From contig NZ_FMXM01000007.1 in the NCBI RefSeq assembly GCF_900103325.1, positions 124,001 to 188,000 of the forward strand: DNA of 64,000 bases. The letters are read 5' to 3'. Numbering within the stretch: position 1 is the stretch's first letter; the number at the start of each line of letters is the position of its first letter. The stretch is from Mesorhizobium qingshengii. Its GTDB lineage: Bacteria; Pseudomonadota; Alphaproteobacteria; Rhizobiales; Rhizobiaceae. Shown here piece by piece: positions 20,902-31,645 of this stretch. Position numbers and translations under genes: made by a program. The notes under the pieces are model-generated. The model was not told where the DNA came from. It searched no databases and was given only the letters and a program-made list of their open reading frames with translations.

Positions 20902-21570
20902 TCAGGCGGCAATGCCGAGCGCGCTCTCGAACAGCGCGCGGCCGTCGTTGCCGCCATGGGCTGCTTCGATCAGGTTTTCCGGATGCGGCATCAGGCCGAG
21001 CACATTGCCGCGCTCGTTGATGATGCCAGCGATGTCGTTGATCGAGCCGTTCGGATTGGTGCCTTCGGCGTAACGAAACACAACTTGGCCTTCGCCTTCG
21101 AGACGGGCAAGCGTCTCGGCGTCGGCGAAGTAGTTGCCATCGTGATGCGCGACTGGCGAGCGGATGATCTGGCCCTGCTGATAGCGGCGGGTGAACATGG
21201 TGTTGGCGTTGGCGATCTGCAGCTTGACCTGCCGGCAGACGAATTTCAGGGAGGTGTTGCGCATCAAAGCGCCAGGCAGCAGGCCGGCCTCGACCAGGAT
21301 CTGGAAGCCGTTGCAGACACCGATGACCATCACGCCCTTGGCCGCCTTTTCGGCAACCGCCCGCATGACCGGCATGCGCGCGGCGATCGCGCCGCAGCGC
21401 AGATAGTCGCCGAAGGAAAACCCGCCCGGAATGGCGATCAGGTCGACATCCGGGATTTCGGTGTCGGTCTGCCAGACGGTGACCGGCGGTTTTCCCGAAA
21501 TCTTGGTCAGCGCCGCGATCATGTCGCGGTCGCGGTTGAGGCCAGGAAGAAGGACGACGGCTGATTTCAC
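20902..21570 (-). CDS. purQ: Phosphoribosylformylglycinamidine synthase subunit PurQ
   Basis: The glutaminase subunit of FGAM synthase, which hands ammonia to PurL. GTG at 21570, one base after the purS stop, gives 222 residues beginning [23 protein letters not shown] at 21579 is an alternative. The nucleophile cysteine is in GVCNGFQIL and the His-Glu pair in [14 protein letters not shown], as in class I glutamine amidotransferases. Part of the purC-purS-purQ operon. Confidence 0.95.
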   Translation of the reverse strand: MKSAVVLLPGLNRDRDMIAALTKISGKPPVTVWQTDTEIPDVDLIAIPGGFSFGDYLRCGAIAARMPVMRAVAEKAAKGVMVIGVCNGFQILVEAGLLPGALMRNTSLKFVCRQVKLQIANANTMFTRRYQQGQIIRSPVAHHDGNYFADAETLARLEGEGQVVFRYAEGTNPNGSINDIAGIINERGNVLGLMPHPENLIEAAHGGNDGRALFESALGIAA

Positions 21571-21571
21571 G

Positions 21572-21823
21572 TCAGGCAATCTCCACCGCGTAATTCTCGA
21601 TCACCGTATTCGCCAGCAGCTTGTCGCACATGGCCTTGAGATCGGCCTCGGCCTTGGCCTTGTCGCTTTCCGCCAGCTCGACGTCGAACACCTTGCCCTG
21701 CCGCACCGCGCCGACGCCGCCAAAGCCCAGCCCGGAGAGTGCGTGTTCGATCGCCTTGCCTTGCGGGTCGAGAACGCCGTTCTTGAGGGTGACGGTAATG
21801 CGGGCCTTGATCACGCTGGACAT
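21572..21823 (-). CDS. purS: Phosphoribosylformylglycinamidine synthase subunit PurS
   Basis: 83 residues from ATG at 21823, with AGGAG six bases upstream. It begins [20 protein letters not shown] and contains the PurS pattern [20 protein letters not shown]. PurS bridges PurL and PurQ in the FGAM synthase complex. The stop is one base from the purQ start, pointing to coupled translation. Longer upstream reading frame is non-coding or overlaps the purC tail. Confidence 0.95.
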   Translation of the reverse strand: MSSVIKARITVTLKNGVLDPQGKAIEHALSGLGFGGVGAVRQGKVFDVELAESDKAKAEADLKAMCDKLLANTVIENYAVEIA

Positions 21824-21857
21824 GCTCCTGTTCTGGGTATCGGGGCGCAAGCCGCTA

Positions 21858-22652
21858 TCAGTGCGGCTTGCCTTTGACGCCTTCGGTCGAGGCGACAAGC
21901 ACCGGGCCCGTGGGGCGAACGGGCTCGTTCTCATTCATGATTCCGAGGCGGCGGGCAACTTCCTGGTAGGCTTCTACGAGGCCACCCATGTCGCGGCGGA
22001 AACGATCCTTGTCTAGCTTGTCATGCGTCGCCACGTCCCACAGGCGGCAGGAGTCCGGCGAAATCTCGTCAGCGACCACGATACGCATCATGTCGCCCTC
22101 GAACAGGCGGCCGCACTCGATCTTGAAGTCGACGAGCTGGATGCCGACGCCCATGAAAAGGCCGGAGAGGAAGTCGTTGACGCGGATGGCAAGCGCCATG
22201 ACGTCGTCAATCTCCTGCGGGCTCGCCCAGCCGAACGCGGTGATGTGCTCTTCCGACACCATCGGATCGTCGAGCGCATCGGCCTTGTAGTAGAATTCGA
22301 TGATCGAGCGCGGCAAGACAGTGCCTTCCTCGATGCCGAGGCGCTTGGACAGCGAGCCGGCGGCGACATTGCGCACCACCACTTCGAGCGGAATGATTTC
22401 GACTTCCTTGATCAACTGCTCGCGCATGTTGAGCCGGCGGATGAAGTGGGTCGGAATGCCCATGCGGTTGAGGTGGTTGAAGATGTGCTCGGAAATACGG
22501 TTGTTGAGCACCCCCTTGCCATCGACGACCTCATGTTTCTTCTTGTTGAACGCGGTTGCGTCGTCCTTGAAGAACTGGATGAGCGTACCCGGCTCGGGTC
22601 CCTCATAGAGGATCTTGGCCTTGCCTTCATAAATGCGGCGGCGATGTTTCAT
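21858..22652 (-). CDS. purC: SAICAR synthetase (phosphoribosylaminoimidazole-succinocarboxamide synthase)
   Basis: Joins CAIR with aspartate using ATP in purine synthesis. From ATG at 22652 the protein has 264 residues and starts [20 protein letters not shown], the standard PurC start. Signatures [18 protein letters not shown] and VDFKIECGR are present. The C-terminus extends about ten residues beyond the usual 254. The purC-purS-purQ order on one strand, with purL and purB nearby, makes this a purine biosynthesis region. Confidence 0.96.
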   Translation of the reverse strand: MKHRRRIYEGKAKILYEGPEPGTLIQFFKDDATAFNKKKHEVVDGKGVLNNRISEHIFNHLNRMGIPTHFIRRLNMREQLIKEVEIIPLEVVVRNVAAGSLSKRLGIEEGTVLPRSIIEFYYKADALDDPMVSEEHITAFGWASPQEIDDVMALAIRVNDFLSGLFMGVGIQLVDFKIECGRLFEGDMMRIVVADEISPDSCRLWDVATHDKLDKDRFRRDMGGLVEAYQEVARRLGIMNENEPVRPTGPVLVASTEGVKGKPH

Positions 22653-22926
22653 CTGATTTTTCTCTGGATTTCCGGACAGGCGGCAAGCGACCATTTCCTG
22701 TCCGTCTGCCTGAAATAGTGCGGCTACGGTAGGGTTCAATGCCGGGTCTATCCCAATCACACCATTTGCTCAATCGGCAAATCCTTCCAATCAACCGCTT
22801 TCGGGACCGAAATGCCGCAGCGCAGCATGCGACGAAGCGTATTGACCGGCTCGCGACCTTTTGGTTTGTGCTTCGTCAACACATATAGATCATCACCAGC
22901 GAATCGATTTCCATCGGAGGGATGCC

Positions 22927-23247
22927 ATGAGCAGCATGAAGGACCGCGAAGAGGGCTTTGAGCGCAAATTCGCATTCGACGAGGAACTTCGGTTCAAGGC
23001 CGCGGCGCGCCGCAACAAGGCGCTTGGCCTGTGGGCCGCCGAAAAACTCGGAAAGTCGGGCGCCGATGCTGATGCCTATGCCAAGGAAGTGGTTGTTTCC
23101 GACATCGAGGAAGCCGGCGACCACGACGTGTTCCGCAAGATCCGCAAGGATTTCGATGCGGCCGGTGTCGAGCAGTCGGACCATCAGATCCGTCGCACCA
23201 TGGACGAGCTGATGGCGCAGGCGATCGAGCAGATCAAGAACACCTGA
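22927..23247 (+). CDS. DUF1476 protein, zeta-type F1-ATPase inhibitor
   Basis: 106 residues, starting at ATG 22927 after GGAGGGATGCC. MSSMKDREEGFERKFAFDEE and the RNKALGLWAAEKLG block define DUF1476, the alphaproteobacterial zeta subunit, shown in Paracoccus to inhibit ATP hydrolysis by F1. The N-terminal stretch is the inhibitory part in Paracoccus; in other alphaproteobacteria inhibition can be weaker. Upstream in-frame codons from 22861 lack similarity. A strong terminator follows. Confidence 0.85.
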   Translation: MSSMKDREEGFERKFAFDEELRFKAAARRNKALGLWAAEKLGKSGADADAYAKEVVVSDIEEAGDHDVFRKIRKDFDAAGVEQSDHQIRRTMDELMAQAIEQIKNT

Positions 23248-23271
23248 TCCAACCACACGCTGGACCAATCG

Positions 23272-23299
23272 ACCGCCTGGCCTAGCCGGGCGGTTTTTC
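23272..23299 (+). terminator. Rho-independent terminator after the DUF1476 gene
   Basis: ACCGCCTGGC (23272-23281) pairs with GCCGGGCGGT (23285-23294), ten pairs including one G-U, loop CTA, followed by TTTTCTTTG. It lies 25 bases after the stop. Confidence 0.85.
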
Positions 23300-23356
23300 T
23301 TTGCCTTTGCAGCGGTTTCCGGCTGAAACTGCCGACGTTAACAAAGGAAAGATTAG

Positions 23357-24130
23357 ATGTCCCTGAAGTCCCGTCTTGCGGCCGATGAAACGCTGTTCAC
23401 CGCATGGTCCGGCGTGCCGGATGCCTTGACCGTCGAGATCGTCGCCAAGCAGGGTTTTGATGCCGTCACGCTCGACATGCAGCATGGCGGCCACCACGAG
23501 GACAGCGTCTTGCGCGGCCTTGTGCCGGTGCTCGCCACAGGCAAACCGGCGCTGGTGCGCATTCCCGTCGGCCGCTTCGACATGGCAAGCCGCGCGCTCG
23601 ATTTCGGCGCCGAGGCTGTCATTGCACCGATGGTGAATTCGGTGGCCGATGCGAAGCTGTTCGCCGCAGCCATGAAATATCCGCCGCTCGGCGAGCGTTC
23701 ATGGGGGCCGACCTATGCCTTTCCGCGCCATGGCAAAGGCGACCAGGCCGAATGGCTGCGCGACGCCAATCAGCGCACCATGGCCTTCGCCATGGTCGAG
23801 ACCCGCGCGGCTCTCGACGCGCTCGACGGCATCCTCGACACGCCGGGCATAGACGGAATCTTCCTCGGGCCATCCGATTTCTCGATCGCATGGAGCAACG
23901 GCGCCACGGTCAATTCAACGCTGGAAAGCATGATGGAGACCGTAGCCTCGGTCGCCGAGCGCACCCGCAAGGCCGGCAAGCACGCCGCGATCTATGTTGT
24001 CGAGCCGGCGATTGCCGGCCGCGTCGTGTCGATGGGCTACCGGCTGCTGGCCATGGGCTCCGAACACGCGCTGATCGGGCTCGGTGCCAAAACCCTGCTG
24101 AAGAGCGTCAGGGATTCGATCGGCTCCTGA
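23357..24130 (+). CDS. HpcH/HpaI family aldolase
   Basis: 257 residues. The family cleaves 4-hydroxy-2-oxo acids to pyruvate and an aldehyde with a divalent metal. Seen: TLDMQHGGH with the metal-binding region, VRIPVGRFDMASRALDFGAEAVIAPMVN (read as VRIPVGRFDMASRAL and DFGAEAVIAPMVN), the active-site MVETRAALDAL with the metal glutamate, and GIFLGPSDFSI. An AAAGGAAAG precedes the ATG. It stands alone between the DUF1476 gene and a convergent hydrolase gene, so its pathway is unknown. Confidence 0.9.
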   Translation: MSLKSRLAADETLFTAWSGVPDALTVEIVAKQGFDAVTLDMQHGGHHEDSVLRGLVPVLATGKPALVRIPVGRFDMASRALDFGAEAVIAPMVNSVADAKLFAAAMKYPPLGERSWGPTYAFPRHGKGDQAEWLRDANQRTMAFAMVETRAALDALDGILDTPGIDGIFLGPSDFSIAWSNGATVNSTLESMMETVASVAERTRKAGKHAAIYVVEPAIAGRVVSMGYRLLAMGSEHALIGLGAKTLLKSVRDSIGS

Positions 24131-24154
24131 GTGAGGGAGCCCTGGCCAAACCAC

Positions 24155-24709
24155 TCAGGCCTTTAGATCCGTGAGGAACTTGGCAAAGGTCATCGAGCCT
24201 TCGGGCCACGGCCCGAAGCCCGAATCCGCGTTGAGATGACCGGTCTCGCCGGCATCGATGAACAGCGAACCCCACGCGCCGGCAATGTCCTCGGCGACAT
24301 CGAACGCGCAGAACGGGTCGTTGCGGCTGGCGATCACCAGGGAAGGAAACGGCAGCGGCGCGCGCGGGTAAGGGCCGAAGGTCATCAGGTGCCTGGGCCG
24401 CATTTCGGGATTGGCGACGTCGGGCGGTGCCACGAAAAAGGCTCCGGCAACTGGCTTCTTGAAATGCGGAATGGCTTGCACCGCCGCGGCGACACCGAGC
24501 GAGTGAGCGACGATGACAACCGGCCGCTCGGCCTCGTTGACCGCCTTGGCCACGTTCGCCGTCCAGTCGTCGCGCACTGGCTTCGACCACTCCGCCTGCT
24601 CGACCCTGCGCGCCGTTGACAATTTCGACTGCCAGCGGCTTTGCCAATGATCGGGGCCGGAATTGGTGTAGCCCGGCACGATGAGAATATCTGCTTCCTT
24701 GACCTTCAT
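24155..24709 (-). CDS. RBBP9/YdeN family alpha/beta hydrolase
   Basis: 184 residues from ATG at 24709, beginning MKVKEADILIVPGYTNSGPD. PGYTNSGPDHWQSRW and the nucleophile elbow VAHSLGVAA are typical of the serine hydrolases of the RBBP9/YdeN group (DUF1234). The acid is probably the aspartate in SRNDPFCAF and the histidine that in ETGHLNADSG, completing a Ser-Asp-His triad. Substrate unknown. It is divergent from the VOC-family gene. Confidence 0.88.
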   Translation of the reverse strand: MKVKEADILIVPGYTNSGPDHWQSRWQSKLSTARRVEQAEWSKPVRDDWTANVAKAVNEAERPVVIVAHSLGVAAAVQAIPHFKKPVAGAFFVAPPDVANPEMRPRHLMTFGPYPRAPLPFPSLVIASRNDPFCAFDVAEDIAGAWGSLFIDAGETGHLNADSGFGPWPEGSMTFAKFLTDLKA

Positions 24710-24957
24710 GGCGCTGAGATAGCGAGCGCCGCCGCTTCGTGCAACGGTCATAGGCTGCACTCTTGATCACAATGGTGAACACGATGTTCGCTTCTTGCCA
24801 TCTTGTGTGAACGATGCCGATGGACGATTTGTCGTAAGGAAAAGAGACAGCGTGTGCGAAAACCCCGATTTTGGGACCGACACGACGTAAGATGATTGGC
24901 GGCGCGGGGCTCTTGGCCTTGGGAGTTTCACCGCGGACCGGCCGAACGGAGCATTTG

Positions 24958-25770
24958 ATGAGCGAATTACCTTTTGCCGCCACCACCCCGGTCAGCGTTG
25001 CCCGCGTCGGGTTGAAGGCGCGGGACGCCGAAAGTCTGGCCGCCTATTATCGCAAAGTCGTCGGACTGCAGGAGCTTAGCCGTGCCGACGGCGCGATCAC
25101 CTTGGGCGCCGCCAACCGGCCGTTGCTCGTCCTCGAGCCGGATCCTTCGGCGAAGCCCGACGATCCGCGCGGCGCCGGCCTGTTCCACACAGCATTCCTG
25201 CTGCCCAGCCGCGCGGATCTCGGCCGCTGGATCAACCATGCCATCGCCAACAAGATCGCCATCGATGGCGCATCCGACCATCTGGTCAGCGAAGCGCTGT
25301 ACATGACCGACCCGGAAGGTAATGGCATCGAGATCTATTCAGACCGCCGTCCGCAGGACTGGAAATGGAATGGCGACAAGGTGGCCATGGCGACGGAGCG
25401 GCTGAACATCCCGGCCGTCGTTGCCGAGGTGCCGGCGGGTGACGCCGGTTGGCAAGGCGCGCCGGAAAACAGCATTGTCGGCCATGTCCACCTGCGCGTT
25501 GGCAGGCCGGAAGACGCCGAAGCCTGGTGGAACAAGGAATTCGGCTTCGACACGGTGGCGAAATATGGCGGCCAGGCGGTGTTCCTGTCGTCGGGCGGTT
25601 ATCACCACCACATCGGCGCCAATGCCTGGCAGAGCGTCGGCGCCGGCCGCCGCGACACCGCTCGCTCGGGCCTTGCCTGGGTCGAGATGCGTTCGGACAA
25701 TGTGACCGGCGAAACGACCCGCGAGGATCCGTGGGGCACGGTGATCAGGACCGTTCCCGGCAAGGCCTGA
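24958..25770 (+). CDS. VOC (glyoxalase/dioxygenase superfamily) protein, CatE-like
   Basis: 270 residues with two tandem VOC domains. The first starts VARVGLKARDAESLAAYYRK and ends with MTDPEGNGIEIYSDR; the second begins SIVGHVHLRVGRPEDAEAWW. Metal ligands are likely the histidine in GLFHTAFLLP and the glutamate in NGIEIY. This layout is that of CatE/catechol-2,3-dioxygenase-like proteins, whose true substrates are often unknown. ATG at 24958 has GGAG upstream; an in-frame TTG at 24871 would add a basic, hydrophobic leader that I do not consider part of the protein. Confidence 0.85.
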   Translation: MSELPFAATTPVSVARVGLKARDAESLAAYYRKVVGLQELSRADGAITLGAANRPLLVLEPDPSAKPDDPRGAGLFHTAFLLPSRADLGRWINHAIANKIAIDGASDHLVSEALYMTDPEGNGIEIYSDRRPQDWKWNGDKVAMATERLNIPAVVAEVPAGDAGWQGAPENSIVGHVHLRVGRPEDAEAWWNKEFGFDTVAKYGGQAVFLSSGGYHHHIGANAWQSVGAGRRDTARSGLAWVEMRSDNVTGETTREDPWGTVIRTVPGKA

Positions 25771-25789
25771 TCGGGCACGCCAAGCAAAG

Positions 25790-25828
25790 GAGGCCCACCG
25801 GCTAGTGGCCGGGGCGGGCCTCTTTTTT
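25790..25828 (+). terminator. Rho-independent terminator after the VOC gene
   Basis: GAGGCCC (25790-25796) pairs with GGGCCTC (25816-25822), with a further CCGGC/GGCCGG stem inside and a TTTTTT tail. Placed between the VOC gene and convergent purB; it may serve both. Confidence 0.8.
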
Positions 25829-25841
25829 ATGCTGGGGTGGC

Positions 25842-27149
<1,308 letters not shown>

Positions 27150-27208
27150 CGGTCAGTCCTGATGTGTCGAGGAGTTTGCCCGCGTCCTAACAGAGGAAGA
27201 CAAAATGC

Positions 27209-27721
27209 TCAACGCCGCTGCCGCGCAAACCAGACGCTCGCGGCAAACAAGGCGACGAAACCAGTCGGAAAATAGAGCCGGATGCCCAGCACCACGAACT
27301 GGTAGAGCGCCACCAGCGTCGTGAAGACGAACTGGAAGGCCCAGGTGAGGGTGAAAGCAGGCGCATGCCATTCGGCGTAGTAGGAGCGGTATTGCAGGGC
27401 AAACAGTCCGCCAGTCAGGCCGATGGTCGCGGCGGCAAGGCACACGAATGCCGCCGCGAAGGCGACCTCCCAGTGCCTTCCGAGCGAGACCAGCCGCGCG
27501 GCGAACAGGCCAACCGGAAAGGCGAGTGCTCCGCCACTTGCAAAGAGCATCGACACGGTGCGGATTTTCTCCGGCGTCTCCCAGGCATCCAGGTTGACGA
27601 GCACGCTGGCGCCCATCGACATGGCCCACAACAAGGCGCCGAAAAGCGCTGTCCGCCACCCTGGCAAGGCGCGGCGGATGTAGCTCGGGGCGCGGCTGGA
27701 AATGGCGGCGTGCGGTGTCAC
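27209..27721 (-). CDS. Hypothetical membrane protein
   Basis: 170 residues from a GTG that overlaps the upstream gene's stop by 4 bases (GTGA). Four or five hydrophobic segments are visible, including TALFGALLWAMSMGASVLV, FAAAFVCLAAATIGLTGGLF and FQFVFTTLVALYQFVVLGI, ending in a basic tail ARQRR. I do not recognise a family. Coupling to the DUF2259-like secreted protein suggests a shared, envelope-related role. Confidence 0.6.
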   Translation of the reverse strand: MTPHAAISSRAPSYIRRALPGWRTALFGALLWAMSMGASVLVNLDAWETPEKIRTVSMLFASGGALAFPVGLFAARLVSLGRHWEVAFAAAFVCLAAATIGLTGGLFALQYRSYYAEWHAPAFTLTWAFQFVFTTLVALYQFVVLGIRLYFPTGFVALFAASVWFARQRR

Positions 27722-28443
27722 AGGCGGCCGGTCACCGCGATCCAGCGAAAGTCCGGTCCCTCGAAGCCATATTGGCGCACCGCGATCAGCACCGCATAGG
27801 CGCTGAGACTATCCATCGAAAACGTCTGCACCGCGCCAATCCGGTAGCCGTTCGGGCATCCCCGGCTCTTGGGGATCGACTTGTCCTCGTGCAGCAGCTT
27901 GGTCGCGCCGCCATCCTGCGCCTCGATGCGCAGCAGGCGAAAGCCGTTGATCTTGCCCTGGCTCTCGCAGCCTTCGGTCTTGTTCATGCTGATCTCGTCG
28001 AGCCGAAACTCGAGTGGTGGGTCGACCGGCGAAAAGATCGGACGCGGATTGACGGCCATCCGGTGCGGATCGGCCGAAAGCTCGGTCACCGGGTTGAAAC
28101 CTGCGGTGATGCCCTTGTTGGCGGTCAACTCCGCCTCGCTGACAATGACCTCGCCTTTCTGCCGTGCCTGAAGGCGCGCCGCGTCAAGCTTGGCATTCTC
28201 GTCGTCAAGCCGAACCCGGATCGGGGTGCCCTTGAGAAAACTGTCGGTGCTGGTGTCGATGTAGTAGCGGTTGGCGTAGGGGAAGCCAGAGCCGTCCTGG
28301 ACACCGTATTCCTCGAAGGCGAACACGCCGCCATCCCTGGTGAAACCGAGGATCTCCAGCTCGGCGACGTCGCCGGCATGGGCGGCGACCGACGTCGCAA
28401 ACTGCGCAAGCGGGAAAACGGCAAACAGAAAGAGCATTCGCAT
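27718..28443 (-). CDS. Predicted secreted protein, DUF2259-like
   Basis: 241 residues with a signal peptide (MRMLFLFAVFPLAQFATSVA, then AHAG). The mature part starts GDVAELEILGFTRDGGVFAF followed by EEYGVQDGSGFPYANRYYID, a pattern I associate with DUF2259 secreted proteins. Function unknown. Two cysteines (EGCES and RGCPNG) may form a disulfide in the periplasm. The stop overlaps the GTG start of a membrane protein gene. Confidence 0.7.
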   Translation of the reverse strand: MRMLFLFAVFPLAQFATSVAAHAGDVAELEILGFTRDGGVFAFEEYGVQDGSGFPYANRYYIDTSTDSFLKGTPIRVRLDDENAKLDAARLQARQKGEVIVSEAELTANKGITAGFNPVTELSADPHRMAVNPRPIFSPVDPPLEFRLDEISMNKTEGCESQGKINGFRLLRIEAQDGGATKLLHEDKSIPKSRGCPNGYRIGAVQTFSMDSLSAYAVLIAVRQYGFEGPDFRWIAVTGRL

Positions 28444-28579
28444 CGGTTCGTCACTCCGGCAGCCGATGATCGTTGCAATCCCCCTACCACGACGGAATCA
28501 AAACGTCGTGCGTCTGAAAGCAGATGCATCCAATCGGCCCGTCATTTGTTATTGTCGGCAGTCTCAATGGAGAACCACC

Positions 28580-28834
28580 ATGACCGACACCAGCAAAATT
28601 CGTGAGCATATGGAAGTCGTCGGCGCCGATGGCGTGCATGTCGGCACCGTCGACAAGGTCGACGGCAAGCGCATCAAACTGACCAAGGTCGACAGCGGCG
28701 AGGGCGCCCACAAGGGCCATCACCACTACATTCCCCTGAGCCTTGTTGCCGAGATCGACGGCAAGAAGGTGTGGCTGTCCGCGAATTCGGATGTCGCGGT
28801 GACGTTCGAGGAAGAAAAGTCCGATCCGGTCTGA
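28580..28834 (+). CDS. DUF2171 family protein
   Basis: 84 residues from ATG 28580 after GGAGAACCACC. MTDTSKIREHMEVVGADGVH and VGTVDKVDGKRIKLTKVD form the PRC-barrel-like fold of DUF2171 proteins, small soluble proteins without known function. The histidine run GAHKGHHHYIPL is conserved in this family. A longer upstream reading frame is a shadow of the divergent gene. Likely its own transcript. Confidence 0.85.
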   Translation: MTDTSKIREHMEVVGADGVHVGTVDKVDGKRIKLTKVDSGEGAHKGHHHYIPLSLVAEIDGKKVWLSANSDVAVTFEEEKSDPV

Positions 28835-28843
28835 TCGACCACT

Positions 28844-29869
28844 TCACCCCAGGCGTGACGACCAGACGGGAAACAGGTCGCCGTCAGCTGGCCTCGCCGC
28901 GTGGACGCCGCGGCTGATAGCGCGCGCCATGGTGGCTCCGGCCGCGGCATAGAGATCGATTGCCGCGTCCGCCGTGAGTTCTATGCCACTCCGGCCGGTT
29001 GCCAACGCGAACACGAGGTCGCCATCGGCTGGCGTATGTGTCGGCCAGATGGCGCGCACGAAGCCGTCATGCGCTGATATCGCCAGGCGTTTCGCGGCGG
29101 CCTTGGTGAGAACCGCGTCCGTGGCAATGACGGCGACGGTGGTGCTGCCGCCGGCCTCCATCTGCCTTCCGACATCCTTGTCGCGGAATTTCAGCAGGAT
29201 CTTCTTGGCGTCATCCGGCATTGGCGAGGGGTAGCCAAGTCCGCCAAATTCGTCCCCGATTTCGAACGGAGCCGCCCAGAAGTAACGGGTTCGGCCGACT
29301 GTCACCGAGCCGGTCGGGTTGACGGCCGCCAGTGCCCCGACCGTGACGCCGCTTTCCAGCAGCGTCGAGGCCGAGCCGAGGCCACCCTTCAGTCCCGCGG
29401 CCAAAGCACCGGTGCCGGCGCCGATCGTACCGAACTGGAAATCGGCGGTCGCGGTTTGCGCTGCTTCATAGCCGAGGTCGCGATAGGGTGGATAGCGGCC
29501 CCAATCCTTGTCGCCGCCATTGCGCAGGTCGAACAGGATCGCCGCCGGCACGATCGGCACGCGGAAGCCGCCCACCTCGAAACCGATGCCGCGTTCGCGC
29601 AGCGCCGCCTGCACGCCGGACGCCGCGTCGAGGCCGAAAGCCGAACCGCCCGAAAGCACCACGGCGTGGACCGCCTCGACTGAATTGTGCGGTTCCAGCA
29701 GATCGGTTTCGCGGGTGCCCGGCGCACCGCCCAGGATTTGCACCCCGGCTATCGCCGGTTCATCGCAAAGGATGGTCGTGACGCCGGATTTCAGCCTCGC
29801 ATCGGAAGCATTGCCGACGCGCAGGCCGGCAACGTCCGTGATCAGATTGCGCGGGCCGGTGCGAAACAT
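28844..29869 (-). CDS. P1 family peptidase (DmpA/L-aminopeptidase-like)
   Basis: 341 residues from ATG at 29869, beginning MFRTGPRNLITDVAGLRVGN. Members are N-terminal nucleophile hydrolases that self-cleave into two chains and release N-terminal residues or hydrolyse beta-peptides. VVLSGGSAFGLDAASGVQAAL and TDAVLTKAAAKRLAISAHDG are typical blocks. The exact cleavage site was not fixed by eye. The start codon overlaps the stop of the upstream binding-protein gene by one base (TGATG), suggesting coupling and a possible role in processing imported peptides. Confidence 0.88.
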   Translation of the reverse strand: MFRTGPRNLITDVAGLRVGNASDARLKSGVTTILCDEPAIAGVQILGGAPGTRETDLLEPHNSVEAVHAVVLSGGSAFGLDAASGVQAALRERGIGFEVGGFRVPIVPAAILFDLRNGGDKDWGRYPPYRDLGYEAAQTATADFQFGTIGAGTGALAAGLKGGLGSASTLLESGVTVGALAAVNPTGSVTVGRTRYFWAAPFEIGDEFGGLGYPSPMPDDAKKILLKFRDKDVGRQMEAGGSTTVAVIATDAVLTKAAAKRLAISAHDGFVRAIWPTHTPADGDLVFALATGRSGIELTADAAIDLYAAAGATMARAISRGVHAARPADGDLFPVWSSRLG

Positions 29870-30942
29870 CAATTGCTTTCCAAGGATACGAAACGCGTGC
29901 CATCGAAGCGGAAGACACGGTAGGGGCTCTGGCTGAGGTCGCCTTTCGCGTCGAAGCGGACCGGCCCGATCGCAGTGGTGAAATCCTGTCCGGTGAGGGC
30001 TTCGGTCAGCGGCTTGCCCGAGGTTTCGGACAAGCTTGATGCCGCCTTGGCGATCTCGACCGCCGCATAGGCCGGCAGCGTGTATCCGTCCGGCACGATC
30101 TTTCGGCCAGAGAAGCTCTCCAGCACTTTTGGATCGGCGACATCGGCCCATTCAGGCGGCGCGATCATCAGCGTGCCGGTGGCATATGGAACCTCGCCGG
30201 GTGGAGTGCGCAAATTCTCACCGCTGGCAAAGACGATGCCGGCAGAGAGTTGCGCTGCATCGCGGCCCATGATGGCGATGTCGTCGCCGTCGCCGCCGGC
30301 GAAGACATGCGTCGCGCCGGCCTTCTTCAGCCGGCCAACCATCCCGATCTGGTTGTCGAGTTGTGGCCGGAACGTGTCGACGAACACCGGCTTCAGCGCC
30401 GCCTGCTCGGCCGCCGCTCGCAGCGTCTCGGCGATCTCGCGACCATAGATGGTGCCGTCGTCGATGATGGCGAACAGCTCGTTCTGCCACAGACGGGTGA
30501 GGGCAGAGGCGACGGCATTGCGCTCATCGTCGCCGCGTGGCCCGAGACGATAGACCGGCCAGCCGGTCTTGGCGCGGCGGTCGGTCAGGCTTTCGGTTCG
30601 CACGCCAACGGTAATGACCGGAATGTTGGCGTCCTTCAGGATCGGCATCGCTGCCTCTATCGCATCGGTGCAGAGAAAGCCGACCACGACATTGACCTTG
30701 GCCGCCGCGAATTCCTTCGCCGCGGCACTGCCGCCATCGGCGGTACAGGCATCATCCATGATCTTGAGCTCGATGCCGTTCGCTTCGGCCGCCAGGCTGG
30801 TGCCAGCCTCGATCTGCTTACCGAGGATCGCCGATGGGCCTGACAAGGGTGCTGCGACGCCGACCAGAAGCGTCTGGGCGCTGGCGGCGCTGGCCAGGAA
30901 CAGCCAGACCAGTGCGGCGGATATCGTTGCCCCGGATCGCAT
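29869..30942 (-). CDS. ABC transporter substrate-binding protein, branched-chain amino acid type
   Basis: 357 residues from ATG 30942 (AGG upstream), with a signal peptide MRSGATISAALVWLFLASAASA. The mature part starts QTLLVGVAAPLSGPSAILGK, the usual start of LivK-type periplasmic receptors, and has DGTIYGREIAETLRAAAEQ of the same fold. No permease or ATPase genes are adjacent, so it is either an orphan receptor or works with components elsewhere. It is coupled to a P1 peptidase gene. Confidence 0.88.
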   Translation of the reverse strand: MRSGATISAALVWLFLASAASAQTLLVGVAAPLSGPSAILGKQIEAGTSLAAEANGIELKIMDDACTADGGSAAAKEFAAAKVNVVVGFLCTDAIEAAMPILKDANIPVITVGVRTESLTDRRAKTGWPVYRLGPRGDDERNAVASALTRLWQNELFAIIDDGTIYGREIAETLRAAAEQAALKPVFVDTFRPQLDNQIGMVGRLKKAGATHVFAGGDGDDIAIMGRDAAQLSAGIVFASGENLRTPPGEVPYATGTLMIAPPEWADVADPKVLESFSGRKIVPDGYTLPAYAAVEIAKAASSLSETSGKPLTEALTGQDFTTAIGPVRFDAKGDLSQSPYRVFRFDGTRFVSLESN

Positions 30943-31121
30943 CCTGTTGAAGAGTTCCTCCAAGCTGGCGACATCTCCCTGCGCCAATTCCCGCCAAGAC
31001 CTAAAGGCTGGCTGGCCTTGGTGCAACACGCGAATTTCAGGAGATGGGCCAAGCACTTCGCTTGTGGCATGTCGTATGGCGCCATATATAGCGGTAGGGT
31101 TCTGGCTGTGGAAAATTTCCG

Positions 31122-31645
31122 GTGCTGAAGAAGAACGACATTGGGCCACAGGCCTATCGCGACGCAATGAGCCATTTTGCCGGCCACGTCCATGTGGTTA
31201 CCACCGACGGGCCGGCCGGCAAGCGCGGTACCACGGTCATCGCGGCCTGTTCGGTGTCGGACACGCCGCCGACCATTCTGGTCTGTCTCAACCGCGAAAA
31301 TGCCAAGAATGAGCTGTTCGTGAAAAACGGCAGATTTGCCTTGAACACGCTGGCGTCACATCAGGAGCCACTGTCGGTCGGCTTTTCCGGTATGACCGGA
31401 CTGTCGGTGGAGGAGCGTTTTGCGCTCGGCGAATGGGACGTGATCTCGACCGGCGCGCCGACGCTGAAGGGTGCGCTCGCCGTTTTCGACTGCGAACTGA
31501 TCGACACCAAGGATCTGGCGACCCATCGTGTGCTTTTTGGCAAGGTGACAGGCCTGCGTATGGGCGATAATTTGCGCCCACTGATCTACCACGCCCGCGG
31601 CTACCACGTTCTGGACAGCGGAGCGGCGGCGTTCACGGAGAAAGA

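Noticed and set aside
22757..22975. A 72-residue reverse open frame between purC and the DUF1476 gene
   Set aside because: Occupies the promoter of the DUF1476 gene, no ribosome site and no family; could at best be a relic.
24776..24790. SOS box in the hydrolase/VOC intergenic region (GAAC...GTTC)
   Set aside because: Spacing is five bases and the halves are inverted instead of direct, unlike the alphaproteobacterial box.
24871..24957. Upstream extension of the VOC gene from a TTG that reads like a twin-arginine leader (RRKMIGGAGLLALG)
   Set aside because: No signal cleavage site, no ribosome site, and VOC proteins of this type are cytoplasmic; ATG 24958 has GGAG. Probably coincidence.
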